NCBI GenBank assembly: GCA_021292165.1
Contig: CM037877.1
Location: forward strand, 297,988,726-298,052,725
Source: Shinisaurus crocodilurus
Taxonomy: Eukaryota; Chordata; Lepidosauria; Squamata; Shinisauridae
Direction: 5' to 3'
DNA length: 64,000 nt
Below, piece by piece: positions 1 to 10,830 of the stretch. Position numbers and translations under genes: made by a program. The notes beneath the pieces are model-generated. The model made no database searches. It worked only from the letters and a program-made list of their open reading frames with translations, and was not told where the DNA came from. Within the stretch, counting starts at the first letter, position 1. Every line of letters starts with the position of its first letter.

Positions 1-1405
1 TGCAGTTGAATTTGGCTCTTCGGCTGTAAGCGGTTGAACAGCCCTGCCTTAGGCAAACCATTCCGTTTGCTTAGCCTGTCCATAATACCGGGAGGGTGAC
101 ACCAGCCTGCTTCACAGGACTAACGCGAGGATTGTTGAGAAGTACTTTGAGCACCCAAAAGCACTCGTAAGTGCCACATAGTGGGATAATAAGTCCTGAA
201 AGAGCTATAGAGGAAAAGCAGTGTGATGTTACAGCTGAGGCAACAAGTAGCCCTACCTCAAGGGCCCAAATCAGGACAGCTTGCACCCTTTGGAGGGGGA
301 CCGTTCTTAACATACAGATCTCTTGGGCAGGGGTGTGACGGGCCGACTGACTGCCTGGAGACCAGCTCTTGCCCATGGAGTCCTTCTGACTGAATCTATC
401 CAGCCCTGGTGCTCTTGACTATGACTGGCAAAGACTTTCCAGGACCGTAGGCTGTGGTCTTTTGGTTGGGCTGATAAGAGATTTTCAAACCGGAGATCAG
501 TTTATTTACTTTAAATGTTGGTACCAAAGCAGTGACCATCTGAATAGAAAGGTCATCCAGAAATATAACAGGGTAGCACCAGGCAAACCTTGGGGGAGAG
601 CATTCCACATGTTTGGTGCCCCATCTCCCCTCATCACCTCTCTGAAGTCCTGGGGATCTGAAGAAGGACCTCTAAAAATGATTTTAACAGCCGGCCAGAG
701 TCCATGTGAAAGAAGGCACCCTGGTCCCATGTTGTTTGGGGCTTTAAAGGTTAACTTAGCCCAGCACTCTGAATTTCTCTCAGAAGCCGGCAGCCAGCCC
801 GCCAGCCCAGTGCACTCACGTTGAGTCTGGTGAGAGATGCCCCATTCATCTTGCTTCCTAATGAGCAATCCAACTGCTGTATTTTGCACGGGCAGCCTCC
901 TGGGCCGTCATCAAACGGGGCTTGCAGGAATCCATACAGGATGGTGCACTGGCAGCCCTTCTGCCTGGGAAGGCCATAGCTTGGGCACCACCTCAGCTGC
1001 TGGAAGGATGCTGTGTGCCGGACAACACCCCCAGGCTACAACCCTGATCCTTTAGGTGTTGAACCTTTTTTCAGCCTGGGGGGCCCAAATTCCATTCCGA
1101 AGCTCTCAAATCCCAGCATATGTTCGTGTAAAGCCCTTGGTGCCAATAACTAAACCTTTAGACTTTTTGTAATGGGTTTGGGAGAACCCATGCAAAAGCC
1201 AGGTTCTGGTAAGGTTGTGGGTAAGGAGGCATAAGGAAATGGGTGGTGGTGGGGGCAGCATCTGGTGAACCCCGGAGGGGTGGCTCTGTCCCGCAGGCCT
1301 GAGTTTCAACACCCCTGCCAGGAAAGGGTGAATGTGCTCTCCTGAGTCAGATACAGATGCCAGTGACTGCAAACATGAAGTCCCGGATTAAAGGCATAAT
1401 CTCTC
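1..1405. other. Intergenic, no gene recognised
   Basis: I see no conserved coding segment, RNA gene or clear transposon here. The open frames are short and carry no recognisable domain. It may be flanking DNA of a gene to the left or a far 5' part of the ZBTB4 locus. Confidence 0.5.
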
Positions 1406-1523
1406 GGGTCCCCAGATGTTTTTGGCCTACAACTCCCAGCATGCCCCAGCCAGCTGCGCTGGCTGGGGCATGCTGGGAGTTGTAGGCCAAAAACATCTGG
1501 GGACCCAAGGTTGGAGAACACTG
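1406..1523. mobile_element. Palindromic MITE, family 1 (left end lost)
   Basis: The two arms are near-perfect inverted repeats around a core reading CTACAACTCCCAGCATGCCC and its complement. The right terminus ends GGAGAACACTG. The left terminal repeat is missing its outer bases. It matches the hAT-like family 1 defined at 53033-53167. Confidence 0.75.
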
Positions 1524-1990
1524 CTCTAGCCCCTTGTCTAGAAGACCACTGAAGGACAAGTGGAGCCTTAAATAGCATTGGAGGGGTAGGAAAGATGAAA
1601 CAAGGCTGGCCCAGAAAACACATTGCCTGGGGGGGCGGGCGGGGGGAACCCTGTCCCCCTTGATGAGGAATACGGAGGAGGAGCAGCGAGGAGGCTGTTT
1701 TAAGTCTATAGAGCAGCCTGGCAGCAGACGATAAGAATGGGGGGGGGAGGAGACTAGCCGGAGCCGAGCCGCGAGAAGGGCCGCACAGCCGAGGCCTCGA
1801 CAGGGGAACGGGGGGGGGAGACCCCGCAAGTGGCCTAGCGCCTTGAAAGCAGGTCCAGAGTGTGATCGGGAGGCGGTGCAAGGACTCGAGGGAGACGCTT
1901 GGCCCGAGCAGACCACACTCCGCCCACGGCTTAATAACCGAACGCTGTGCAGGACGCCGAAGGGCGAGGGGCGGAAATGCGAGCAGGCAA

Positions 1991-2025
1991 GCACGGCACG
2001 GCACGGCACGGCACGGCACGGCACG
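1991..2025. repeat. (GCACG)7 pentanucleotide repeat
   Basis: Seven perfect GCACG units lie about 70 bp upstream of the candidate splice donor, so they may fall in a 5' untranslated exon. Confidence 0.9.
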
Positions 2026-2116
2026 GCGCGAGTGTTGGCGGTGAACTGTCTAGGCCGCTGCCTCCGCTGTGCGCGCCAGGAGCCCTTCCTGCCCGGTAAG
2101 TCCTGCGGCCCGCGAG

Positions 2117-2130
2117 CCGCCAGAGGGCAG
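2117..2130 (+). promoter_or_regulatory. CTCF-like core next to a YY1-like motif
   Basis: CCGCCAGAGGGCAG matches the CTCF core well. It runs straight into AATGGCGGC, which resembles a YY1 site. Both lie just inside the putative intron after the donor at 2096. This is motif evidence only. Confidence 0.35.
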
Positions 2131-2633
2131 AATGGCGGCGAGGCGCTGCCAGCCAGCCAGGCAGGTCCCTTTGCGCGCCGCTTCCGCCGCGCGGAGCCGC
2201 CTCGGCGCCCGCCTAAGAATCGGCCTTAAAAACAGAGCGAGGGCAGGGCTCGCGGTCGCTCTTAAAGGAACCTGCGCGGGTCCTGCTGCGTGGCACAGGT
2301 GACGCTTTGTCTTCTCTCTCTGGGACCCTGTGGGGGGCCGGGCCGGGCGGGCCGGGGGGGGGGGGAACCCTCCGTGGGGTGCAGCTGTTAAAAAAAACGA
2401 AACAATTCAGATTCTCTGAAGCCCAGCATCTCATTTTATTTGTTTCTTGCCAACCCGTGTTGGCACAGGGATCTTGCTTCCAGCATTCGTACACTTGATT
2501 TCGTTTGTGTTCAGGTTTTCGCAGGTAAGCACACCTGGAGGGAGCAAGCAAACAAAAGACCCCCAAAGTTGTACATTGCGTGTTCCCTCATGAATCGGGC
2601 GGAATTGCCTTGAACCAGTTCTCTTCCCTAGAC

Positions 2634-2743
2634 CAGCCTTTCCCAAGCTGGCGCCCTCTCCAGCTGTGTTGGACTACAACTCCCAGGGCTGGCTGGGAGT
2701 TGTAGTCCAACACAGCTGGAGGGCGCCAGCTTGGGGAAGGCTG
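2634..2743. mobile_element. Palindromic MITE, family 2
   Basis: The terminal arms read CAGCCTTTCCCAAGCTGGCG and its near complement around a CTACAACTCCCAG core. The flanks CCCTAGAC and TACTAGAC look like a decayed 8-bp target duplication. Confidence 0.75.
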
Positions 2744-5601
2744 TACTAGACAGAAAGGGTTGGGAGGACAGACCCATATCTGTTGCGATGGCTGTACATG
2801 GGTGTTAATATGGTTGCCTGCCTCTACGTACTTTTAACTTGCGGTGAGGAGAGGGATATCTGGCCAAATTTTGGAACACGGCGCAACGAATCCTGCAAAT
2901 GTAGCTTCTGGCGTTTCCTATTATACAGCGCTGTGGTTAGAAACGGGAGACCTGGGTTCAGATCCTACTCGGTGATAAGGCGTGTTTGTGGCCCTGGGCA
3001 GTGCTGCTGACTGTCAGTCAAATCTGGGAGTCAGCAGAACATAGACTGGAGGCCCCGGGGGCACCCGTCTGGCCATGTTCTGGTGTCCTAAGTCATCCAT
3101 GCTGGTGGTTGGGATTCTTGCAGAGAGCGTGTTCGGCCCTAGTTTGATCCAGCAAGGGGCCAAGAGTGCAGACCTGCCCTAGCGAGACTGTTCAGGACCT
3201 GAGTATGCTGTCTTGCCTTCTAAACATACAACACGCTAGGAACGGGAGGAAACTGCCTTATAGTCAAGCAGACCGATGGCCCATCTAGCTTGGCATCAAC
3301 TGTCTACGGCAGTGTTTCTCAACCTTGGGTCCCCAGATGTTTTTGGCCTACAACTCCCAGCATGCCCCAGCCGCGGCAGTGGCTCTCCAGGGTTGCATAA
3401 TGAAATCTTCCATCTCAAGCTGGGAATGCTGTGGATTGAACCTGGGTACAGCATGTGCCCTGCCACGGATCTACAGTGGACACTGCGTATTAAGGAAGAC
3501 CACGGAAGGGCTGCCGTCGGCCCACCCCTCCCATGCAGGCCGGGAGCCAAATGTTACCCACCCTCAGGGGTTTATATTCTTATTACTAGAACCCGGTACT
3601 GTGAAGTGGATCATTACAGGATACTCTTGTACCTGTTCCTGCATTATATTATTTTTTTAAAAGTCTGTCTGAACAAGTGAAGAATATCTTGGAAGGCCAG
3701 CCGTGACAAGCTGGAAGGATTCTTTCCCCGCCACGCCTGGTACCTGTCGTGGCAGTGTCCTAGGCTGAGAACTGGGCCAGTTCCCCCCAGGTCCAGCTCC
3801 CCTTCCCCATCAGAATGGGTTCCTCATTCTGCTCTACTGTCCTATCCACTTGCCTCGGACTCCCCACCTGTTGCCTTCCAAACATTTCAGAGGAGCCCCT
3901 AACACCTGTGAAGGCCCGCTCTTAACCTGACCCTCATTCCGATCATGCTTAATCATTCTACTGCGTTTTAGTTACAACCCATCCTATTTCCACTGGCTCA
4001 GGATGGCTTGCAACCCTTTAAAAAAAGAAAAGATTAAGTTCCTTCACCCTGTTGTAAGCTGTGCCGCCTCCACTACTTAAGAATGGTCCTAAATTCAATC
4101 CTTTAAAAAACAAACAAAAAAAACTCCTTCCCCACCCCACACCTTAAATAATTTTTTTTCAAGACTCCCACATAAGGGGTCTCATTTTTCCTTAACTTTC
4201 CCTCCCAGGACCCATTATCCGTACTGCGAAAATGCCCACTGGTCACCTAGTTGTTTGCCATGTTGTATCCCAGCAAGACCTGAAACACAGGCAAAATAGT
4301 GCCTCCCTGTTAACCCCCCCCTCTCCTCTTTTCAGTGGAGGCGGCTTTTGGGGTGGTATTTGTATGCTCCCTAAGCACACACACTCTCAACTTCCTTGTC
4401 TTTGCGGGGGGGGGGGAGAATTAAAAAGAAAGAAGTGTTGGAAAATGAAACCCCTACCCAGATAGAAGAAAGATACAAATTACATGTATGGAAATGTCCT
4501 TCAGTTCTATAATATCTTCTGGCTGCACACTGCAGCTTTGCTTCCTATAGAATTTGGAGGTCTTCCGCACAGGACTCCAGTTACTTTGTCCGCGTTGCTG
4601 GAGGCTGTCACTTGAACCCGAGACCTTTGCGACTTCCTCCCTCCTGAGAACACTTTTTGGAAACAGAATGTCGCTCTCTGTGTGGGAGCCTTGCCCAGTT
4701 CTGGGTCTTCACTGTATTGCATCCCAGCATTTCTTTCTCTGACTCAGCCCAACTTGGGTCTCCCCAGTAGCCATCCTGCTCCTCACCCCTGAGACCAAAA
4801 AAGCAATCCGAGAATATGAAGGTCACCATCTCCTGGCTTCTGTTGAGGCAGGGCCTAGGAGAAGCTTCCCCTCTGTCCATGCGGCGACACAGAGGTGTCT
4901 CTCTTTTGGCTCATCTGATTTTTCTTTGTCAAAAATTGTTCCATCAGCAGGCCTTAACACAGTTACCTTCCACTTCGAGAAGGTTGATATGTGTCAAATG
5001 AAAGTGCAACACAGATGTCCTATTTCCTGCCTTGGTGTTGCAGTTGGTTTGAAGAAGGACGGGCGGCGGTTCTCTTCCACCATCAGGGATGTGTGTCAAA
5101 AGCGCTCAGCAAAATGGTACACCGATGCCCCTGAAGCATCGTTCTGGGGATTTTTGCGGATGGTTAAGGAGGCCTTTCTCCTGCATCTTTCAGAGGTAGG
5201 TGGGCGTCCCTCGGGCCTCCGCATTTCCATGGCCCCTTCTGAATCCACGACCCACAGTGTAGGTTTGCTAGGAGAAGCAGATAGCTGTGCTGGTGGGGGT
5301 GGTTCTATTGGCCTTTTAAAATCCCTGTATAAGGGGAACTGTTTGAAAGCTCAGGCCATCTTCCAAGACTTCACACGGGATGACCTGAAGACTACGGCCA
5401 TCCTCCACTTTGCCAGAAGTCTCCGCCACTGCTTGCCCTCTGCTCTGCCAGCCCCAGATAATGGCAGTTGGGGGGAGGATTCGCAAGCCGCCACGCCCTC
5501 CGCAGATGGTAACTTTGACACGTTTGCTGCTTGCAGCCCCTCCCTTTCCCAGAGGCGCGCGGTCTTGTGTATCGCCTGCTCCTACCAGCTCCGCGTCTTG
5601 G
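2744..5601. other. Non-coding stretch downstream of SLC35G
   Basis: It contains a MIR-like SINE fragment at about 2930-3005 (tRNA-like TTAGAAACGGGAGACCTGGG), a half copy of the family 1 MITE at 3310-3372, and C-rich or A-rich simple sequence at 3.7-4.4 kb. The last few hundred bases before 5602 should hold the SLC35G 3'UTR, but I found no AATAAA on the minus strand. A 230-residue open frame at 4926-5618 (plus) shows no domain and overlaps this UTR, so I did not call it. Confidence 0.5.
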
Positions 5602-6663
5602 CTATTGGGTCCCCTTGAGGTGTATGGCCGCGTCTTCTTCGTCCTCGGCAGCATCGCAGCTGATATTTTGGGCCGTGATGATGGCGATGCTTCCAAGGAT
5701 GACGCCTGCCCCCATGATGTCGAAGGGCGTGACGGCCTCGCGCAAGACATAGTACTGGACGGCCAGGGTCACCACCACCTCGGAGTGTAGGACGGCGCAC
5801 ACCAGCGCTGGGTGCGCTTTGGTCACGGCGTAGCTGGCGCACAAAAAGGAGACCAAGGCAAGGAAGCTGATGGTCACCACGCAAGTCCAGGTCAAGGGAT
5901 CCATCGGCATCACCGGGTCCTGCAGGAGGAACATGGCCGGAGAGCACACCAGGCTTCCCACCACACCGAACAGGAAGGCGACCGTCACCAGCTTGGCCGG
6001 GAAGTCCAGCGCCCTGAAGATGACCAGCCCCAAAGCCAAGGCCATCCCTCCCAGGCAAGCCAAGACGTACCCAAAGGTGTCGTAAAGCTGGGTGCTCTTG
6101 TCCAGGTTCAGCAAGTCCGGGACCACCATGATGATTAAGCCCAGTGTGCTGCCCACCAGCCCGAACCAGTCGTAACCCGTCAGGCGGCCGTTCTCGATGC
6201 ACAGCGCCAGCAAGACGGAGCAGATGGTGGAGGAGCCCTTGCGGACCGTGGCGGCGTTCCCGCTGGGCACCACCATGAAGGAGCTGTAGGCGCAGCCGAT
6301 GGAGATGACGTTGATGGCGGCGTGGAGGAGGGTGCGCTGGCGGGCCTCCGGGGGCCCGAAGCAAGGCGCCTTCTGGCAGCGGAGGTAGCAGGCGAAGAGC
6401 AGGTGCAGGACGCACCGGAACAGGAGGATCTCCAGGGAAGGGATGCCCGAGGCCTCGTTGGCCATCCGCGTGAACGGGGCGACAAAGCCGGCTGGCACGC
6501 CCCCCCCCAAAAGAGCCACCAGCAGCCCCTTCATGCTCTCCGACAGGCGGTAGCGGTTCCAGGCTGGGCGGCGGGGAGGCGGCGGCGGCGGGGAGCAGGG
6601 AGGGGAGAAGCGTAGCAGATCGGCCACGGTCCAAGCTGCTCTGCCAGGAGGGTCAGATGCCAT
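5602..6663 (-). CDS. SLC35G family (AMAC1-like) drug/metabolite transporter
   Basis: This is a 353-residue multi-span membrane protein of the SLC35G group (SLC35G3-G6, formerly AMAC1-like), with two EamA/DMT halves and about ten membrane segments. Family signatures are visible: the first span near residue 40 with LLVALLGGGVPAGFVAP, then PSGNAATVRKGSSTICS, and near the C-terminus HPALVCAVLHSEVV followed by GSIAIITAQN. The substrate is unknown for this group. I chose the ATG at 6661-6663. The frame stays open upstream to a splice acceptor (CCTGTCCCACAG, exon start at 6723) without another ATG, so a 5' noncoding exon should lie further right. In human, to my recollection, SLC35G6 lies antisense at the ZBTB4 5' end, matching its place here upstream of and opposite to ZBTB4. 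The exact paralogue is not settled, so I give no symbol. Confidence 0.9.
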   Translation of the reverse strand: MASDPPGRAAWTVADLLRFSPPCSPPPPPPRRPAWNRYRLSESMKGLLVALLGGGVPAGFVAPFTRMANEASGIPSLEILLFRCVLHLLFACYLRCQKAPCFGPPEARQRTLLHAAINVISIGCAYSSFMVVPSGNAATVRKGSSTICSVLLALCIENGRLTGYDWFGLVGSTLGLIIMVVPDLLNLDKSTQLYDTFGYVLACLGGMALALGLVIFRALDFPAKLVTVAFLFGVVGSLVCSPAMFLLQDPVMPMDPLTWTCVVTISFLALVSFLCASYAVTKAHPALVCAVLHSEVVVTLAVQYYVLREAVTPFDIMGAGVILGSIAIITAQNISCDAAEDEEDAAIHLKGTQ

Positions 6664-6794
6664 TGAGGGCTCCTCGGGGGGCGTGCGTGTAGGTCCGATG
6701 CGACGGCAGGATTGCGCCACAACCTGTGGGACAGGATGAAGGAGATACTAAATGGGTTGCAGGCTAGAAATCTGCCTGCCTACCTTCGAGCACT

Positions 6795-7015
6795 TAAGGA
6801 CATCTACATTCAGGTCAGGCCTCCGCTCGTGCCTTGGTTGTGGCCTTGGGCAAATCATGCTCTCTCTCTCTCTGTCTCTCTCTGTGCCTCAGTTCCCCAT
6901 TTCTAAAATGGGAATAAAAGTAACGTGGGCTCAGAGGATTGTGGTGAAGCTGATTGTACTGCAAATGAAATACAAGAGTAGTGCTGTGTATGCTCTGCTC
7001 TAAATAAATAAATTG
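6795..7015 (+). mobile_element. MIR/CORE-like SINE
   Basis: It carries the classic MIR stretch: TTGGGCAAATCATGCTCTCT, then CCTCAGTTCCCCATTTCTAA and AATGGG. It ends in an AAATAAATAAAT tail. Confidence 0.75.
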
Positions 7016-7691
7016 GTATTCTCTGCACTGACAGAAGCTGAGGCACAGGGGCCTGTGTAAACCACGCATACAACGGAACAGTGTATGTGTCCGCTCATCT
7101 TGTATTGGGTTTTTTTCTAGGCAGTGGCAGGAGTAAACAGCTATACTGAGCACTTCTATCCGCCGCCCCGCCCCCCACCAGGAAGTCCATTTCCTCTTGC
7201 TTTCCTGTACCTTCTTTTAGCAGGCATTGCCCACATACTTTCAAGTCTGTCTTTGTACCTTAAGGACTAGAAACTTGAGGTTTTAAAATAGATATGAAAG
7301 CCTGGGTTCTTAGGATGGCAACTTCTACAGCTAGGATCACACAACGTGACCATCTATGCATCTGCCGTACGTCTTATCAGCCCCCATCTGTTCTCTGCTC
7401 TTTACTCATCACCGGTTCCTTCCTTGCCTTCTGTGCCCCCTTCCCCTTTTGCTCCTTCATATCTTCTGTATTATTTCTATTATGGGTGAGGTGAAGAGTT
7501 ACATATCCTGCACGTCTTGTTGAAATGCGCCTTACAGTTCTTAAGCCCATGTTACAGATGGGAAACTGCAGCTTAAAGAGAGGGGGACTAGATTTCCCCG
7601 TGGCCAGCCCAGTGCATTCACACATGGCTGAGTTCCCAGCGTTCCTAGATTCAGATTCAACAGAGGCTCCCTAAGCCCCTCTGCCCCCCCC

Positions 7692-7701
<10 letters not shown>

Positions 7702-7736
<35 letters not shown>
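7702..7736. repeat. (CA)n microsatellite
   Basis: An uninterrupted CA dinucleotide run preceded by a short CT run. Confidence 0.95.
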
Positions 7737-7737
<1 letters not shown>

Positions 7738-8769
7738 AGCCTCCTTTATCCACTGTTTGTTGATGTCAGGGTGTCTGTGTTCCATGCCCTGGTTCTAGAA
7801 GGAACTGGAGTGTGGTGGGTTAGGATGGGGACCACAAAGGAGTATGGTGGGGCAGTAGAATGCCTGAGATCTTCTCTCCAGCACTTGGGGGAGGGTGGGA
7901 GGCGGGGGGGGGCGCGAGGAGAGAAGGAGTTAACCACTGGCAAAGCAGCACCCACCTCAGATCCTTTGCTTGTGCTTGCTGAGCGGCTGTAGAGACAACA
8001 CAGCCTAGGCTAGCTGTCTTTCCTGGGAGAAATTGTGATGTCATTCACATCCGTGCATCTCTGTGACATCACGCCTTAGGGAGCTGGCTGGGGCCTGTTG
8101 AGAGTTGTCGTCTTAACACACCTGGAGGGCACCAGGTTGGGGAAGGCTGGTTTAGAGGGTGTTTTTCAAAACACACACACACAAAATAACAGGATGTGCA
8201 GTATTTGAAATCTGGAGAGTAAAAGCCCATGCTTTCTCCTCAAAACATGAGCAGCAACACAACTCCTTCGATTACACTCTCTGGGGCTTTCTTAGCCTGC
8301 AGTGCCATAGAAATAAATATTTTAAAGCTGAAATATATGCCTAGCCATCCCTGTTCTGGCAGGGTCAAGGCGGTTAGGAACAGTTTTCAAAATGACAACC
8401 GTAAAACCAGTGGAATGAATTACTTAGTGGCAGCTGTTATGGGCTGTTCTTGTAATAATCTGTTTATTTACAAATGTGAAGGCTGAGCAAGCATCTCTGT
8501 GTGCCTGGAAGCAAGCACACAGGTAGGGCCGAGCTAGTTCTTCCAAAGTACATCAACACTCTGAAATCCCCTTGCCCCCTTGCCTGAAACTGCTTTTGGC
8601 GGCTTGCTTTTCCAGGCAAAAGTGGTTTCTCCTCCTGTCTCCTTCCTGCAGAGGAGTATGAGGCAAGATGGCCTGAACTTGCTTAACACCAGCTGCAGAA
8701 AAATCAGCCTAAATGTGCAGGCTCAGACTTTGGCGTATCTCCAGCGGAAAGGGTCTGCGTGTGTCTTGT

Positions 8770-8923
8770 GATGATTTCATAGACTTTTAATAGAGTTGGA
8801 AGGGGCCTACAAGGCCATCGAGTCCAACCCCCTTGCTCAATGCAGGAAACTAGAGGAGGGGGTCTCCCATCCAAGTAATAACCAGGCCTGACCCTGCTTA
8901 GCTTTCCGTAAGCCACAGGCCTG
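8770..8923 (-). mobile_element. 5S-rRNA-headed SINE with CR1 tail
   Basis: Read on the minus strand, it starts with a 5S-like segment including AAGCTAAGCAGGGTCAGGCC and TACTTGGATGGGAGACC, then passes into a CR1 3' end (GGGGTTGGACTCGATGGCCT). The segment between the 5' start and box A is deleted. Confidence 0.7.
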
Positions 8924-9649
8924 ATGATCCTTGGCCCTTTCCTGGAATTCCCAGGATTCCATGAGGGAGACCCACGGTAGCAAACCCGGTTCAAGCACCT
9001 AGTGCAAATGTACCCCTCCCCCATTCATAGTGGAGCTGAGACAGCAGCACAGCTCTGCCGTACTTCATCCCGTGTTCCCTCTTGCGGTTGGGTTATTTGG
9101 TGGCGCTCCTCAGCTGTGAGTTCCATTTTCCCACAGCTTTCTTCAGCCTCTCGCCCTTGTGCTGAGACTGGGTCGATGAATTGTGCATTTGTTTTGAAGG
9201 TTACGGGCGGCCCTGGGCTTAATGCGCTCCAGGCAGCAAGCCCAGAATCTCTGTTGCTTGGTGTGGACCATGTAATGACCATAGTCCCCTGAACATGTGC
9301 AGAGTGCCTTTCACAGCACTACTGCCTAACTACAGCTGCTTTAAGACACATCTGGGCTAAGGAGGAAGAGTTTCCAAATGCATTTGTGCTTGAGGGTAGG
9401 CTTTTAACCCCAGAGCCTCTCCTTTAAGGCATTTACAGTGCAATCCTATGGATGTCTACTCATAGATGAGCCCTATCGAATTCAGTGGATCCTTTGGGGT
9501 GCAGAAGAAGTGGGTTGTGCTGTAGAAAGTGGAGGCCTGCACTTCTGGGATCCATCTTCAGTAGTTACGCTGGCTGTGCATACTGCGCCTCATTTACAGG
9601 ATCCATTTATTATTATTTTTAAAACACGGATTAGTAACCCCGCCGGCCC

Positions 9650-10830
9650 TCAGGGCGAAGGCCCTTTGCGCCTGTTCCCCTTGACTCACCGGTCTAGCGG
9701 CTGAGGGCTAGCCAGCGCGATGCGCGCGCGCTTCCCCGGCCGCCCCCAAACACGCGTTCGTGCGAATGGCGGCGGGTCGGCGCGCGCGCGTGTGGCCCTA
9801 ATCCGGGCTTGCCGGGTTGACGGGCTCGGGGCGCGCCTGGAGCGCGGCGCAATTGCGCGCGGCGGGCTTTGAGACGCTCCGACTCGGGAGCCTGGGGGCG
9901 ATGATGTCAGAGGGGGAGGCGGCGGCAGCAGCGGCAGCTACGGCGGCGGCGGCGGCGGCGGCAGAGAGCGCGGCGAGGCTGGGCTGAAGGAGCGAGCGCG
10001 GAGGGAGAGGCGCCCGGTGCCAAGCAGGCTGCGAGCATGAATGGCGGCGCGAGAAGACTCCATCTTGGGCTGCCGCCACGGCCAGACGCTCGCCGCCGCC
10101 GCCGCCGACACCGCGCCGCCGACACGCAGGTAGGCGCCCCGGCGGGGTCCCCTCCGCCCCCCCCCCCGCGCCGGGGGCTCGGCTCGGCGGCCAGAGGCCC
10201 GGCGCGCCGGGCTGGCGGCTGCGTCCCGACGGCTGCGCTCCGGCGTGCCAAAGCGGCCGCTGCGCCCGGCTCCCTCTCCCCTAACCCCGGCATTGGCGAG
10301 GGTCAAGCTGACCCCACAGCCCGCTTGCGGCACCCCCGGAAAAGAACAGGAAAGACCCTCCCCCCCCCCAAAATACAAGAAACTTTCCCCTCTCTCTGCC
10401 GCCCTTCCTCCTCTTGGGGCGGGCGCTTGGCAATCGGCACGGGGGACCCAGGACTCTCCAGGCGGGGCGGCCCTGCGATCCAGGGGTCGGCAAAGGAGCT
10501 GCGACGTTCTCCTGGGACTGGGGGCGGGGGGGAAAGCGCGGATGGAAAGGAGGAGAGCGTGGGCCCCCCTCCAACATTCAGCCGGGGGGGGGTCGGGTCT
10601 GGCTTCCTCCGGGCACGTCCTGACACTCCTTGCGGATGGAGCGCAGACCTTACGGGGCGTCTCGGAAGTTGGGCCGGGGCGATCGGGGCTCTCGGCTTCT
10701 AGGGCCAGCAGCAACCTCGCTTGCCGCTTCCCGGGGCTTGGCGTCCGCGGATCTGGGTGTTTCCCCACTCTTCTTCCCCGAAGAGTGGCTTGTTTGGGCG
10801 CCTCCCGCATCCTGCGGGTCGCTTCTGGGG
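9650..10830 (+). promoter_or_regulatory. CpG island and probable ZBTB4 first exon (ends 10129)
   Basis: This strong CpG island has CGG/GCC repeats and a splice donor, ACGCAG|GTAGGC, with the exon ending at 10129. It is the nearest promoter-like region upstream of the ZBTB4 coding exon on the same strand. The exon carries an ATG at 10037. If it were joined directly to the acceptor before 27776, that frame would stop after 32 codons, making a short upstream ORF. YY1-like ATGGCGGC motifs occur at about 9765 and 10040. The link to ZBTB4 is inference from order and strand. Confidence 0.6.

Larger units (their letters stand above)
1740..2350 (+). promoter_or_regulatory. CpG island with possible 5' exon ending at 2095
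   Basis: This GC- and CpG-dense stretch contains a consensus splice donor, CCG|GTAAGT, with the exon ending at 2095. It could be a distal first exon and promoter of ZBTB4, which would place the SLC35G gene antisense inside ZBTB4 intron 1 as I recall for human SLC35G6. It could equally belong to a gene starting leftward. Assignment to ZBTB4 is inference. Confidence 0.45.
6724..9649. other. Interval between SLC35G and the CpG island
   Basis: Apart from the MIR element it holds a reversed MIR fragment (about 7545-7625), a (CA)n tract at 7702-7736, a half MITE at about 8085-8150 and a 5S/CR1 SINE. One or more untranslated 5' exons of the SLC35G gene should lie here, but none can be fixed. Confidence 0.5.

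Noticed and set aside
1306..2024. Two long minus-strand frames over a MITE and CpG island
   Set aside because: They run through the palindromic element and simple repeats, so the length comes from base composition, not coding constraint.
2634..2743. Hairpins as CRISPR repeats, terminators or microRNA precursors
   Set aside because: The hairpins are dispersed palindromic transposons with 8-bp target duplications in a vertebrate genome. Some could be transcribed, but nothing here marks a specific microRNA.
4926..5618. 230-residue open frame on the plus strand
   Set aside because: It overlaps the 3' side of the SLC35G gene on the other strand, has no domain, and has no splice or start context. 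It looks like chance in GC-rich DNA.
9938..10810. 290-residue open frame on the minus strand in the CpG island
   Set aside because: Proline/arginine/alanine-rich translation is typical of CpG islands. There is no conserved domain and it overlaps other equally long frames in the same region.
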